Assembly: GCF_018614415.1 (NCBI RefSeq)
Contig: NZ_JAGGOO010000069.1
Coordinates: 26,902-90,901 of the forward strand
Length of the DNA stretch: 64,000 nucleotides
Reading direction: 5' to 3'
From: Streptomyces sp. ISL-12
Lineage (GTDB): Bacteria > Actinomycetota > Actinomycetes > Streptomycetales > Streptomycetaceae
The position numbers were made by a program, and so were the translations under genes. Positions within the stretch are counted from its first letter, which is position 1. Every line of letters begins with the position of its first letter. Positions 47,772 to 56,846 of the stretch are shown piece after piece. The notes beneath the pieces were generated by a model. The model did no database searches. It saw only the letters and a program-made list of their open reading frames with translations, and was not told the DNA's origin.

Positions 47772-47840
47772 GCGGAAAAGCCTAGTTGGCGACCGAGGCG
47801 GGCCGCTCATGGACCACCGGGTTGCGGGTACCCGGCCGGC

Positions 47841-48329
47841 ATGGACGACCGACTGACACACTTGGAGCACCTGGACAGGCACCTGGTCGACGAGTTGGCA
47901 CAGGTGGCCCGCGAGACCATCCGGGACGAGCTGCGCGAGCAGACGCGCAAACAGCGCCGTACGGCGACGCTGTACGCGGCGTCCGGCGCCGCCGCGCTCT
48001 ACGCCGGCGCGGCGGTGGCGCTCGCCGTGGGGCTCGCGCTCGCCGTCGGGCTGCCCGGCTGGGCCGCCGCGCTGATCACGGCCGCGCTGCTCGGCGTCGC
48101 CGCCTACCTGCTGCGCGGCGCCGCGAAGCCCTCCGGGCCGGGTACGGGCGCGGGGCGCGGGGCCGTCGGCGGGCGCCCGCTGGGCGGGACGGCACCCGCC
48201 GCGCCGCAGGGCGGGGCCGGTATGCCGTACCCGCCCATGCCGCCCACTGCGCCCGGGAGGCCGGGCACGCAGGCCGGGGCACCCCGCCGGGGCGACAGCG
48301 ACCCCGAGGGGCCGCACGGCGGGGCGTGA
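47841..48329 (+). CDS. Actinobacterial Holin-X/DUF1469-type membrane protein
   Basis: 162 residues from ATG 47841. An amphipathic N-terminus (LAQVARETIRDELREQTRKQ) is followed by two membrane spans (~45-68 and 73-92) and a Pro/Gly-rich cytoplasmic tail. The family is called holin-like by homology only; a stress or envelope role is as likely. Confidence 0.7.
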   Translation: MDDRLTHLEHLDRHLVDELAQVARETIRDELREQTRKQRRTATLYAASGAAALYAGAAVALAVGLALAVGLPGWAAALITAALLGVAAYLLRGAAKPSGPGTGAGRGAVGGRPLGGTAPAAPQGGAGMPYPPMPPTAPGRPGTQAGAPRRGDSDPEGPHGGA

Positions 48330-48345
48330 CCGCAGGCCGCCGGCG

Positions 48346-49325
48346 TCAGAGCCGTGGCAGCACCTTCGTGCGGTAGAAGTCGAAGAAGCCGCGCAGGTCG
48401 GGGCCGATCTGGTTGACGTAGACCCGGTCGAATCCGGCGTCGGCGAACCGCTTCAGCTCGGCGACGTGGGCGTCCACGTCGTCGCCGCACACCCGGTTGC
48501 GGCGCACCATGTCCTCGGTGACCAGCGTCTGCGCCTGTTCGAAGTGCTTGGGCGAGGGCAGTACCTGGCCCAGCTCGCCGGGCAGCAGTTCGTTGGCCCA
48601 CAGCCGGTGCGCCGTCCGCACGGCCGCGTCCGCGTCGGTGTCGTAGCAGACCTTCGTCCCGCCGCTGACCGGCTTCCCCGCGCCGCCGCCATGGGGGTCC
48701 CCCCGCGCCTTTCGGGCGTGGGGGAGGTACTGCTCCACCATCGAGGCGTCGGGCATCATCGTGATGTACCCGTCGCCGACGCGGGAGGCGAGCTGGGTGG
48801 CGGCGGGGCCGAAGCCGGAGACGTCGATGGGGACGGGCTCGTCCGGCACCGTGTACAGCCGGGCGTTCTCCACCGTGTAGTGCGCGCCGTGGTGGTTGAC
48901 CTCCTCGCCGGAGAACAACTGGCGTATCACCTGGATCGCCTCCTCCAGCATCTCCAGCCGTACGTGCGCGGGCGGCCACGGGCCGCCGACGATGTGCTCG
49001 TTGAGCGCCTCGCCGGTGCCGACGCCGAGCGGAACCGGCCGCCGGTCAGCACCGCGCTGGTCGACGCGGCCTGCGCCACCACCGCCGGGTGCATCCGCAC
49101 CGTCGGGCAGGTCACCGCCGTCTCCACGGGCAGCGACACCGCCTCGGCCAGCGCGCCGATCACCGGCCACACGAAGGGGCTCTGGCCCTGCGCGTCGTTC
49201 CACGGGTGGAAGTGGCCGGAGATCCACAGCGCCTGGAAACCGGCCTGCTCGGCCATCCGGGCCTGCTCGATCAGCTCGGCCGGACCGTACTGCTCACAGG
49301 AGAGGAAATAGCCGTACTCGGGCAT
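48346..49325 (-). pseudogene. LLM-class F420-dependent oxidoreductase, frameshifted
   Basis: The N-terminal part from ATG 49325 (YGYFLSCEQYGPAELIEQAR; ALWISGHFHPWNDAQGQSPF; VTCPTVRMHPAVVAQAA) is in one frame. After TGGRFR the family sequence GTGEALNEHIVGG and the rest (VPIDVSGFGPAATQLASRVG; FDRVYVNQIGPD) continue in another, consistent with loss of one base near 49,032. It would be a TIGR03557-like F420 or G6PDH-type enzyme. A short palindromic sequence (~48690-48728) adds Gly/Pro-rich residues mid-gene. Sequencing error is a real possibility. Confidence 0.75.
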
Positions 49326-49785
49326 GGGAGGCCTCCGGGATGGGCGTGCGGGAGGGGGCGGGGCGGACAGATGTCTGTCGGCCGGGTACCCGGAGGCCGG
49401 GCCGGAAACCGGCGGTACGGGTCGCTTGCGCACGTTTGGGGGGCCTGGCCGGGGGGACGCGAAAGGCCCGACGCGTCGTCGTCGCCGCAGGTGCCACGGG
49501 TGCCGAGCGGGTCGGCGACGGGCACGTCCGCGAGGTGAGTCAGATCGGTGAGGTGAGTCAGGTGAGTGCGGCGAGCGGGCCGGGCAACGAGCCGGCCAAG
49601 GGACAGCCGGGCGGGGAGCCCGCCAAGGGACAGCCCGGCGGCGAGCCCGCCGAGGCCCACCCGGGCGGCGGGGCCGCGAGGAGCCGGCCCGGTGTCGAAC
49701 CCCCGCCGGACCAGCCGCCCCCCGGCCCCGGCGTGGCCCCCGGCCCCGTCAAACGTGCCGACGACGACCCCGCGGAAGGAGACGC
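49326..49785. other. 460-bp intergenic region with low-complexity repeats before transketolase
   Basis: No gene I can support. The last ~250 bp carry GGTGAGTCAG repeats and GGGACAGCCCGGCGGCGAGC-type repeats. They read as a Pro/Gly-rich open frame (from GTG 49534) ending in an ATGA overlap with transketolase. Composition suggests this is not a real protein, but the overlap is noted. Confidence 0.5.
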
Positions 49786-51642
49786 ATGAACACCGAGGAA
49801 CTCGTCGAACTCGGACAGCAGTTGCGCGTCGACAGCGTGCGCGCGGCCGACGCCGCGGGCTCGGGACACCCGACGTCCTCGATGTCCGCCGCCGACCTGA
49901 TGGCCGTACTGCTGGCCAACCACCTGCGCTACGACTTCGAGCGCCCCGCCCACCCGGGCAACGACCGCTTCGTCCTCTCCAAGGGACACGCCTCCCCGCT
50001 CCTGTACTCCGCCTACAAGGCGGCCGGCGTCATCGACGACGAGGAACTGCGCACCTTCCGCAAGCTGGGCAGCCGGCTGGAGGGACACCCCACGCCGCAG
50101 CGGCTGCCCTGGGTCGAGACCGCCACCGGGTCGCTCGGGCAGGGCCTGCCCGTCGGCGTCGGCATCGCGCTGGCCGGAGCGCGCCTGGACCGCACCGGGT
50201 ACCGCGTGTGGGTGCTGTGCGGGGACAGCGAGATGGCCGAGGGGTCCGTCTGGGAGGCGGCCGAGCACGCCGGATACGAGCGGCTCGACAACCTGACCGT
50301 GATCGTCGACGTCAACCGGCTCGGCCAGCGCGGCGCGACCCGGCACGGCCACGACCTGGACGCCTACGCCCGCCGCTTCCGCGCCTTCGACTGGCACACC
50401 GTCGAGATCGACGGCCATGACGTGGACGCCGTCGACCGGGCCTACGGAGAGGCGCTCTCCACCCGCGGCCAGCCCACCGCGATTATCGCCCGCACCCTCA
50501 AGGGCAAGGGCGTCGCGGCCACCGAGGACCGCGAGGGGCTGCACGGCAAGCCGGTCAAGGACGCCGGCGAGGCCATCGACGAGCTGGGCGGGCCGCGCTC
50601 CCTGACCGTCCACGTGCAGGAGCCCGTCGCCAGGTCCGCGCAGACGCCGCACCCGGACGGCACCGGGCGGCTGGAGCTGCCGCGCTGGGAGAAGGGTGAG
50701 CAGGCGGCCACCCGGGACGCCTTCGGACAGGCGCTGACCGCCCTGGGCACCGCCCGCGGTGACGTCGTCGTCCTGGACGGCGAGGTGGGCGACTCCACCC
50801 GCGCGGAGCTGTTCGCCAAGGAGCACCCCGACCGCTACTTCGAGTGCTACATCGCCGAACAGCAGCTGGTCGCCACGGCCGTCGGCATGGCGGCGCGCGG
50901 CAGGCTGCCGTACGCCTCCACCTTCGCGGCCTTCCTCACCCGGGCCTACGACTTCATCCGCATGGCTTCCATCAGCGGCTCCGGCATCGTGCTCAACGGC
51001 TCCCACGCGGGCACCGCCATCGGCCAGGACGGGCCCAGCCAGATGGGCCTGGAGGACCTGGCGATGATGCGGGCGGTGCACGGCTCGACCGTGCTGTACC
51101 CGTGCGACGCCAACCAGACCGCGCGCCTGGTCGCCGAGGCGGCCGGTCTGGAGGGCATCCGCTATCTGCGGACCTCGCGCGGCGGCAGCGAGGTGATCTA
51201 CGGGCCCGACGAGGAGTTCCCCGTCGGCGGCAGCAAGGTGCTGCGTTCGTCCGGCGACGACGACCGGCTCACGTTCGTCGCGGCGGGCGTCACCGTGCCC
51301 GAGGCGCTGGCCGCCGCCGACGCCCTGGCCCGGAAGGGCATCGCGGCCCGGGTGATCGACCTGTACTCGGTCAAGCCGGTGGACCGGGACACCCTGCGCC
51401 GGGCCGCCGAGGAGACCGGCTGTCTGGTCACCGTCGAGGACCACCACCCCGAGGGCGGCCTCGGCGACGCGGTCGCGGAGGCGTTCGCCGACGGCGGACC
51501 CGTGCCCCGGCTGGTCCGGCTCGCGGTGCGTACGATGCCGGGCTCGGCCGCGCCGGACGAACAGCTGCACGCGTCCGGCATCGACGCCGAGTCGATCGCC
51601 ACGGCCGGCCGGCTGCTGGTGGAGCAGGCGGTGGTGCCGTGA
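49786..51642 (+). CDS. Transketolase
   Basis: 618 residues. Thiamine diphosphate-binding region: RAADAAGSGHPTSSMSAADL, DRFVLSKGHASPLLYSA, GDSEMAEGSVWEAAEHAGYE (the G-D-S/G...N-type motif, with VDVNRLGQRG). Pyrimidine-domain EQQLVATAVGMAARG and IAQDGPSQMG-like IGQDGPSQMGLEDLAM complete it. It shuttles two-carbon units in the pentose phosphate pathway. This is the shorter type; ATG 49786. Overlaps the LigD-like gene by GTGA. Confidence 0.92.
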   Translation: MNTEELVELGQQLRVDSVRAADAAGSGHPTSSMSAADLMAVLLANHLRYDFERPAHPGNDRFVLSKGHASPLLYSAYKAAGVIDDEELRTFRKLGSRLEGHPTPQRLPWVETATGSLGQGLPVGVGIALAGARLDRTGYRVWVLCGDSEMAEGSVWEAAEHAGYERLDNLTVIVDVNRLGQRGATRHGHDLDAYARRFRAFDWHTVEIDGHDVDAVDRAYGEALSTRGQPTAIIARTLKGKGVAATEDREGLHGKPVKDAGEAIDELGGPRSLTVHVQEPVARSAQTPHPDGTGRLELPRWEKGEQAATRDAFGQALTALGTARGDVVVLDGEVGDSTRAELFAKEHPDRYFECYIAEQQLVATAVGMAARGRLPYASTFAAFLTRAYDFIRMASISGSGIVLNGSHAGTAIGQDGPSQMGLEDLAMMRAVHGSTVLYPCDANQTARLVAEAAGLEGIRYLRTSRGGSEVIYGPDEEFPVGGSKVLRSSGDDDRLTFVAAGVTVPEALAAADALARKGIAARVIDLYSVKPVDRDTLRRAAEETGCLVTVEDHHPEGGLGDAVAEAFADGGPVPRLVRLAVRTMPGSAAPDEQLHASGIDAESIATAGRLLVEQAVVP

Positions 51643-52507
51643 GCCCAGCCGCCGCACGGAGGGTGCGGGCCGGCCGCGGCACCGTCGAGGTGCACCGGCC
51701 GGACAAGGTCCTCTTCCCGGCGAAGAAGGCCGCCGGCCAGGTCACCAAGGGCGACCTGGTCGACTACTACCGGGCCGTCGCCCCGTGTCTGCTGCCGCAC
51801 CTGCGGGGCCGCCCGCTGATGCTGGAGCGGCACCCGGACGGCATCGACGGCCCGGTGTTCATGCAGAAGAACACGCCCGCGCACTACCCGGACCGGATCA
51901 CCCGCGTGGAGCTGCCCAAGGAGGGGGGCACGGTCCGCCACACCGTCTGCGACGACACCGCCACCCTCCTCCACCTCGCCGGCCAGGCGGCCCTCACCCT
52001 GCACCGCTGGCTCTCCCGCGCCGACCGCCCGCACCACCCCGACCGCATGGTCTTCGACCTCGACCCGGGCGTCGACGACTTCGGGACCGTCCGCGAGGCG
52101 GCCGTGCTGCTGGGCGAGCTGCTCGACTTGCTGCGCCTGCCGTCGGGCTGATGACCACCGGCTCCCGTGGCCTGCACGTGATCGTGCCGCTGCGCGGGCG
52201 GCCGGACTTCGACGAGGTACGGGAGTTCGCCCACCTCGTCGCCGAGACCCTCGCCGCCGCCCACCCGGGCCGGCTCACCGCCGCCGCCCGCAAGAAGGAC
52301 CGCGGCGACCGGCTCTGCCTCGACGTCCAGCGCAACGCCTCCGCGCAGACCGCCGTCGCCCCCTGCACAGTGCGGGCCAGGCCGGGCGCCCCCGTGGCCA
52401 CCCCCCTCGGCTGGGACCAGCTGGACGACCCCGCGCTGCACGCCCGCCGCTGGACCGTCGCGGACGCGGTCGAGCAGCCCGTACCGACCCGTGGGGCGAC
52501 CTCATGA
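51639..52507 (+). pseudogene. LigD-type DNA polymerase/primase domain protein, frameshifted
   Basis: GTG 51639 begins VEVHRPDKVLFPAKKAAG, DYYRAVAPCLLPHLRGRPLM, FMQKNTPAHYPDRITRVE, HRWLSRADRPHHPDRMVFDL, the primase-polymerase domain of bacterial NHEJ. The frame stops at TGA 52149-52151 after LRLPSG, but the family sequence continues one frame over as LMTTGSRGLHVIVPL ... RGDRLCLDVQRNASAQTAVA to 52507. Loss of one C near 52,147 explains it. If real, the D-x-D active site survives but the C-terminal half is lost. Confidence 0.8.
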
Positions 52508-52677
52508 AGCGTGGCCGGACCCTGGGGCCGGCCCGGCGGCGGCTGGCGGCCCTGCGCGGCTGACCCGGCCGGCCCGGCTCTCACCCGTCCGGCCTGCTCC
52601 GAGTTGCGCGGAGCAGATGCGTGTGCTCGTAAAGGTTTGGCGAACACTCTTGCGGCCACACGGAGGGGGAGGTGGCC

Positions 52678-53058
52678 ATGTCGAACACAACGAACACGTC
52701 CGATTCGCAACCCACGCAACAGAGTTCACAGGATTCACGGAAGTCCCAGAAGTCCCAGAGGTCGCAGACGTCCGGTGAGTCACGTCGGCCCCGCCCGATG
52801 GAGGTGCTGCGCGAGGCACGCGCACAGCTCGCGGAGCTGACCGGCATGACCGCCGAGTCCGTGTCGTCCTTCGAGCAGACGGAGGAGGGCTGGGCTCTGG
52901 AGGTCGAGGTGCTCGAACTGGAGCGCGTCCCCGACACGATGAGCCTGATGGCGAGCTACGAGGTGGAGCTCGACGCCGACGGGCAGCTCACCGGATACCG
53001 CCGGGTCCGCCGCTACGAGCGTGGACGGTCCGACGCACGCAGGCCCGGCGGCCACTAG
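52678..53058 (+). CDS. gvpO: Gas vesicle protein GvpO
   Basis: 126 residues. After a Ser/Gln-rich, probably disordered N-terminus comes the GvpO domain: EVLREARAQLAELTGMTAES, VSSFEQTEEGWALEVEVLEL, RVPDTMSLMASYEVELDADG, YRRVRRYERG. ATG 52678 is five bases from GGAGGGGGAGG; GTG 52672 is possible. GvpO opens the Streptomyces gvp cluster and is needed for gas-vesicle gene expression or assembly in haloarchaea; its role here is inferred. Confidence 0.88.
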   Translation: MSNTTNTSDSQPTQQSSQDSRKSQKSQRSQTSGESRRPRPMEVLREARAQLAELTGMTAESVSSFEQTEEGWALEVEVLELERVPDTMSLMASYEVELDADGQLTGYRRVRRYERGRSDARRPGGH

Positions 53059-53097
53059 ACCCTGGGCCGGGCGGACCGGCCCCACCGGCACCACATC

Positions 53098-53128
53098 CAC
53101 AGACCCACAGACCCACAGACCCACAGCC
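53098..53128 (+). repeat. Short ACAGACCC tandem repeat in the gvpO-gvpA gap
   Basis: CCACAGACCCACAGACCCAC-type units repeat about three times, followed by CCCATAGC near-repeats, in the 120-bp gap. No function seen. Confidence 0.7.
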
Positions 53129-53180
53129 TCATAGCCCTAGCCCCATAGCACCCAACAGACCCAAGGAGGGATCAGCCGGC

Positions 53181-53603
53181 ATGACTGTCGTACCGGCACA
53201 GCAGACCGGAGGCGGAGGCGGCAGCAGCGGCCTCTACGACGTGCTCGAACTCGTCCTGGACAGGGGGCTCGTCATCGACGCATTCGTGCGGGTGTCCCTG
53301 GTCGGCATCGAGATCCTCAAGATCGACGTCCGGGTCGTCGTCGCCAGCGTCGACACCTACCTGCGCTTCGCCGAGGCGTGCAACCGCCTCGACCTGGAGG
53401 CCGGTCCGCGCAAGAACCCGGGCCTGCCCGACCTGGTCGGGACCATGACCGAGTCCGGTGCGCGCGGCAAGTCCAAGGGGGCGCTGTCCGGCGCCGCCGA
53501 GACCATCTCGGACGCCTTCAAGCAGGCCCGGGAGGGCGAGACCGAGTCCCGCCCGCGTGCCCGCAGGTCGACGTCCTCGCGCCGTAAGGAGGAGCAGGAG
53601 TGA
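53181..53603 (+). CDS. gvpA: Gas vesicle structural protein GvpA
   Basis: 140 residues. The core GvpA fold is present: LYDVLELVLDRGLVIDAFVR, VSLVGIEILKIDVRVVVASV, DTYLRFAEACNRLDLEA. The C-terminal half is a basic/Ser-rich extension (~residues 80-140), longer than in cyanobacterial GvpA but usual for Streptomyces. It forms the ribs of the gas-vesicle wall. ATG 53181 is preceded by AAGGAGGG. Overlaps gvpF. Confidence 0.93.
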   Translation: MTVVPAQQTGGGGGSSGLYDVLELVLDRGLVIDAFVRVSLVGIEILKIDVRVVVASVDTYLRFAEACNRLDLEAGPRKNPGLPDLVGTMTESGARGKSKGALSGAAETISDAFKQAREGETESRPRARRSTSSRRKEEQE

Positions 53604-54376
53604 GCACGTACGTCTACGGCATCACCGCGAGTGCGCACCCCTCGCTCCCGGAGGACCTGGCCGGCGTCGGCGATCCGCCGCGCACGGTGCGGGTGCTGAC
53701 CGAGGGCGAGCTGGCGGCCGTCGTCAGCGACGCCCCCGAGGGGCTGCGGCCCAAGCGCAAGGACCTGCTCGCCCACCAGAACGTGCTTGCCGAGGCGGGC
53801 GCGGCCGGCTGTGTGCTGCCCATGCGGTTCGGCAGCGTCGCCCCCGACGACAAGGCGGTCACCGGCGTGCTCGCCGAACGCGCCGAGCACTACAAGGAGC
53901 GGCTGCGCGCCCTGGACAACCGGGTCGAGTACAACATCAAGGCCAACCACGTGGAAGAGGCCGTACTGCACCACGTGATGGCCACCAGCCCGGAGATCCG
54001 CGCACTGGCGGAAGCCAACCGGAAGGCGGGCGGCGGCAGTTACGAGAGCAAGATCCAGCTCGGCGAGATGGTCGCCGCGGCGGTCCAGGCCCGGGAGGCC
54101 GAGGACGCCGCCGCGCTCCAGCGCGTCCTGGAGACGGAGGCCGACGCGGTCAGTGTCGGACCCGAGTCCACGGGCTGGCTGGCCAACGTGTCGTTCCTGG
54201 TGGACCGGGAGCGGGCCGAGACCTTCCTGGCGGCCGTGGAGCGCGCCCGCCAGGAACTGCCGCACCTGGAGGTGCGGATCAACGGGCCGCTGCCGCCGTA
54301 CAGCTTCGTGGAGCCCGGCCCCGCCGAGCCCGCGGGCACCGCGGCGGGCGGCGGCGCCGGTACCGGAGCGGGGTGA
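53600..54376 (+). CDS. gvpF: Gas vesicle protein GvpF (GvpL/F family)
   Basis: 258 residues. YVYGITASAHPSLPEDLAGV, ELAAVVSDAPEG, LAHQNVLAEAG, VLPMRFGSVAPDD, the helical middle AERAEHYKERLRALDNRVEY and the final LPPYSFVEP are GvpL/F hallmarks. It binds GvpA during vesicle initiation. GTG 53600 overlaps the gvpA stop. Confidence 0.92.
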   Translation: MSTYVYGITASAHPSLPEDLAGVGDPPRTVRVLTEGELAAVVSDAPEGLRPKRKDLLAHQNVLAEAGAAGCVLPMRFGSVAPDDKAVTGVLAERAEHYKERLRALDNRVEYNIKANHVEEAVLHHVMATSPEIRALAEANRKAGGGSYESKIQLGEMVAAAVQAREAEDAAALQRVLETEADAVSVGPESTGWLANVSFLVDRERAETFLAAVERARQELPHLEVRINGPLPPYSFVEPGPAEPAGTAAGGGAGTGAG

Positions 54377-54380
54377 CGAC

Positions 54381-54644
54381 ATGGGCCTGATCTCCGAGGT
54401 GCTGCTGCTGCCGCTCGCACCGGCACGCGGCAGCGCCTGGGCCATCAGACAGGTACTCCAGGAAGCCGAGCGGATCTACTACGACCCGGCCACCGTACGA
54501 GCCGAACTCGCCCGCCTGGAGGAGCGGCTGGAGGCCGGCGAGATCACGGAGGAGGAGTTCGACCGGCAGGAGGACGAACTCCTGGACCGGCTGGAGATCG
54601 CTTCGCGCCACAGCGCGGGAACGGGCAACGGGACGACACCATGA
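54381..54644 (+). CDS. gvpG: Gas vesicle protein GvpG
   Basis: 87 residues. MGLISEVLLLPLAPARGSAW, IRQVLQEAERIYYDPATVRA and LEERLEAGEITEEEFDRQED are the GvpG pattern (hydrophobic N-terminus, helical hairpin). Essential accessory assembly factor. ATG 54381; overlaps gvpY. Confidence 0.92.
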   Translation: MGLISEVLLLPLAPARGSAWAIRQVLQEAERIYYDPATVRAELARLEERLEAGEITEEEFDRQEDELLDRLEIASRHSAGTGNGTTP

Positions 54645-55330
54645 ATCGAGTGGGACTCGGCCTCGCGGTAGGGGCCGGCTATCTGCTGGGACGCACGAAG
54701 AAACTGAAAGTCGCGATCGCCGTGGGCACGGCGGTGGCGGGCAAGCGGATGAACCTCACCCCGCGCGGCATCGCGGACCTGGTCTCCACCCAGCTGCAGA
54801 ACAATCCGCAGTTCAAGGAGATCGGTGACCAGCTGCGGCAGGACATGCGGGGCGTCGGCAAGGCGGCCACGGGCGCGCTGGTCGAGCGGCAGATCAACGG
54901 GCTCGCCGACCGGCTGCACGGCCGTACCTCCCAGGTGCGCGACCAGCTCTCGGGCGTCGCCTCCCGCGTACCCGGCGCGGACGCCGACGAGGACCGTGAC
55001 ACCGACGGCGACCGTGACGACGCGTACGACCGTGACGACGCGTACGACCGTGACGACGCGTACGACCGTGACGGCGAGTACGACCGTGACGACGGGTACG
55101 GCGACGCCGACGAGGCGGCGCCGAAGGCCGCGAAGAAGGCGCCCGCGTCGGCGAAGAAGACGGCCGCCAAGAAGACCGCCGCGAAGAAGGCCCCGGCGAA
55201 GAAGGCCCCGGCCAGGAAGACCGCGGCGACGAAGTCCGCGGCGAAGCGGACGCAGTCGGCGACGAAGTCGGCCCGGGGCGCCGCCCGCGGTACCCGGGCC
55301 CGGCTGCCGAAGGGAGGCGGTGAGCGATGA
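54641..55330 (+). CDS. gvpY: Gas-vesicle cluster protein GvpY
   Basis: 229 residues. The N-terminus has a possible membrane or hydrophobic helix (GLGLAVGAGYLLGRTKKLKV). The helical middle reads AATGALVERQINGLADRLHG. An Asp/Arg/Tyr repeat region follows (DDAYDR units, ~residues 126-155), then a Lys/Ala/Pro tail like histone H1 (KKTAAKKTAAKKAPAKKAP). Position five in gvpOAFGYZJLSK identifies it; its role is unknown. Confidence 0.85.
   Translation: MNRVGLGLAVGAGYLLGRTKKLKVAIAVGTAVAGKRMNLTPRGIADLVSTQLQNNPQFKEIGDQLRQDMRGVGKAATGALVERQINGLADRLHGRTSQVRDQLSGVASRVPGADADEDRDTDGDRDDAYDRDDAYDRDDAYDRDGEYDRDDGYGDADEAAPKAAKKAPASAKKTAAKKTAAKKAPAKKAPARKTAATKSAAKRTQSATKSARGAARGTRARLPKGGGER
55016..55087 (+). 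repeat. 18-bp tandem repeat in gvpY
   Basis: GACGACGCGTACGACCGT occurs three times exactly (55016-55069), and a fourth, diverged copy follows. Each encodes Asp-Asp-Ala-Tyr-Asp-Arg or similar; frame-neutral in length change. Confidence 0.9.
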
Positions 55331-56487
55331 CCGGCACCCTCGGATCCGCGGCCTCCGAGGCGGGCGGCGCGGCGAAGAACAACCCGCTGACCGACCTGGC
55401 CCGCAGCGAGGCCGCCGACCGGCTCAAGGACGAGGTGCAGCAGTACCTCGCCGCCCAGGCCACCCGCATGCTGGTCGGCGTCGGCCGCAAGCTCGGCGAG
55501 ACCACCGTCAAGCTGAACGACATCGCCGACGGCAACAGCCCCGGCTTCGCCAAGCTCGCCCTCGACGGCGGTCGCAAGCTCGCCGAGGGCAAGAGCCCGA
55601 TGCGCACCGCGGTGGAGATCGGCGCCGGCCGGCTGAAGGACAACGTGGTCGGCGCGGTCAAGAACCTCGGTGGCGGCAAGGGCAAGCGCAAGGGCGGCGC
55701 CGGCAAGAAGCCGACGGTCATCATCGAGTACGTCGACGTCGGCGTCCCGCTGCGCACCGCCTACGACCAGTGGACCCGGTACCAGGACTTCAGCACCTTC
55801 GCCAAGGGCGTCAAGAGCGCGGACCGCGCCGACGACACCACCTCCGACTGGCAGCTGAAGGTCTTCTGGTCCAACCGCAGCTGGAAGGCGAAGACCACCG
55901 AGCAGGTGCCGGACGACCGGGTCTCCTGGACGTCCGAGGGCGCCAAGGGCACCACGAAGGGCGTCGTCTCCTTCCACCGCCTCGCCGAGAACCTCACCCG
56001 GGTCCTGGTGGTCGTCGAGTACTACCCCGAGGGCCTGTTCGAGAAGACCGGCAACATCTGGCGCGCCCAGGGCCGTCGCCTGCGGCTCGACCTGAAGAAC
56101 TACGTCCGCTTCATCACGCTCAAGGGCGAGGCGGAGGACGGCTGGCGCGGGGAGGTCCGCGACGGCGAGGTCGTCCGCAGCCACGAGGACGCGGTCGAGG
56201 AGGAGGAACGGGAGCAGCGGGAGAGCCAAGGGGAACCCGGGGAACACCCTGAGGAAGAGGCCCCGTACGACGAGGAGGACGCCGAGTACGAGGAGGACGA
56301 GGAGCCGGAGACCGAGCCCGAGGACGAGGAGGACGAGGCCGAGGAGCCCGAGGCCGAGCCCGAGGACGAGTACGCGGAGGACGACGAGGACGCCGAGTAC
56401 GAGGCCGAGGACAAGGGCGACCGGGACGACCAGGACGACGCGTACCGCGAGGAAGACGAGTACGCCGAGCACGGGAGCCGTGGATGA
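55327..56487 (+). CDS. gvpZ: Gas-vesicle cluster protein GvpZ (SRPBCC domain, acidic tail)
   Basis: 386 residues. An N-terminal helical part is followed by a basic stretch (GGGKGKRKGGAGKKP). An SRPBCC/cyclase-like domain spans ~residues 125-260: IIEYVDVGVPLRTAYDQWTR, FSTFAKGVKSADR, KAKTTEQVPDDRVSWTSEGA, VVVEYYPEGLFEKTGNIWRA. The last ~90 residues are extremely acidic (Glu/Asp). It lies sixth in the conserved order; the function is uncharacterised. Confidence 0.85.
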   Translation: MTGTLGSAASEAGGAAKNNPLTDLARSEAADRLKDEVQQYLAAQATRMLVGVGRKLGETTVKLNDIADGNSPGFAKLALDGGRKLAEGKSPMRTAVEIGAGRLKDNVVGAVKNLGGGKGKRKGGAGKKPTVIIEYVDVGVPLRTAYDQWTRYQDFSTFAKGVKSADRADDTTSDWQLKVFWSNRSWKAKTTEQVPDDRVSWTSEGAKGTTKGVVSFHRLAENLTRVLVVVEYYPEGLFEKTGNIWRAQGRRLRLDLKNYVRFITLKGEAEDGWRGEVRDGEVVRSHEDAVEEEEREQRESQGEPGEHPEEEAPYDEEDAEYEEDEEPETEPEDEEDEAEEPEAEPEDEYAEDDEDAEYEAEDKGDRDDQDDAYREEDEYAEHGSRG

Positions 56488-56846
56488 CGACACCCAGCCG
56501 TATGCCCGAACCCTTCGGCCAGGGGCAGAGCGCCAATCTCGCCGACATCCTGGAGCGGGTGCTGGACAAGGGCGTCGTCATCGCGGGCGACATCCGGATC
56601 AACCTGCTCGACATCGAGCTGCTCACCATCAAACTGCGGCTCATCGTCGCCTCCGTCGACAAGGCCAAGGAAATGGGCATCGACTGGTGGGAGAGCGACC
56701 CGGCGCTCTCCTCGAACGCCAAGCACAAGGAACTAGCCCGGGAGAACCGGGAACTGCGCGAACGGCTGGCCGAGCTGGAATCGGGCCGCACCCCGCTGGA
56801 GCAGGGCGAGCGGGGCTGGGCCCGTGAGGAGGAGGAAGCCCCATGA
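56484..56846 (+). CDS. gvpJ: Gas vesicle protein GvpJ (GvpA-like)
   Basis: 120 residues. SANLADILERVLDKGVVIAG, DIRINLLDIELLTIKLRLIV, ASVDKAKEMGIDWWESDPAL is a GvpA-like core ending in a helical coiled-coil tail (ARENRELRERLAELESG). GvpJ is a minor wall or tip component. ATGA overlaps on both sides. Confidence 0.9.
   Translation: MTTPSRMPEPFGQGQSANLADILERVLDKGVVIAGDIRINLLDIELLTIKLRLIVASVDKAKEMGIDWWESDPALSSNAKHKELARENRELRERLAELESGRTPLEQGERGWAREEEEAP

Noticed and set aside
49534..49789. Pro/Gly-rich open frame ending in an ATGA overlap with transketolase
   Set aside because: The sequence is low-complexity, built from nucleotide repeats, and has no recognisable domain. GC-rich DNA gives such frames by chance. 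The overlap alone is weak support.
52504..52563. 19-codon basic peptide (MKRGRTLGPARRRLAALRG) overlapping the LigD-like stop
   Set aside because: Very short, GC-rich repeats, no Shine-Dalgarno of its own; probably chance.
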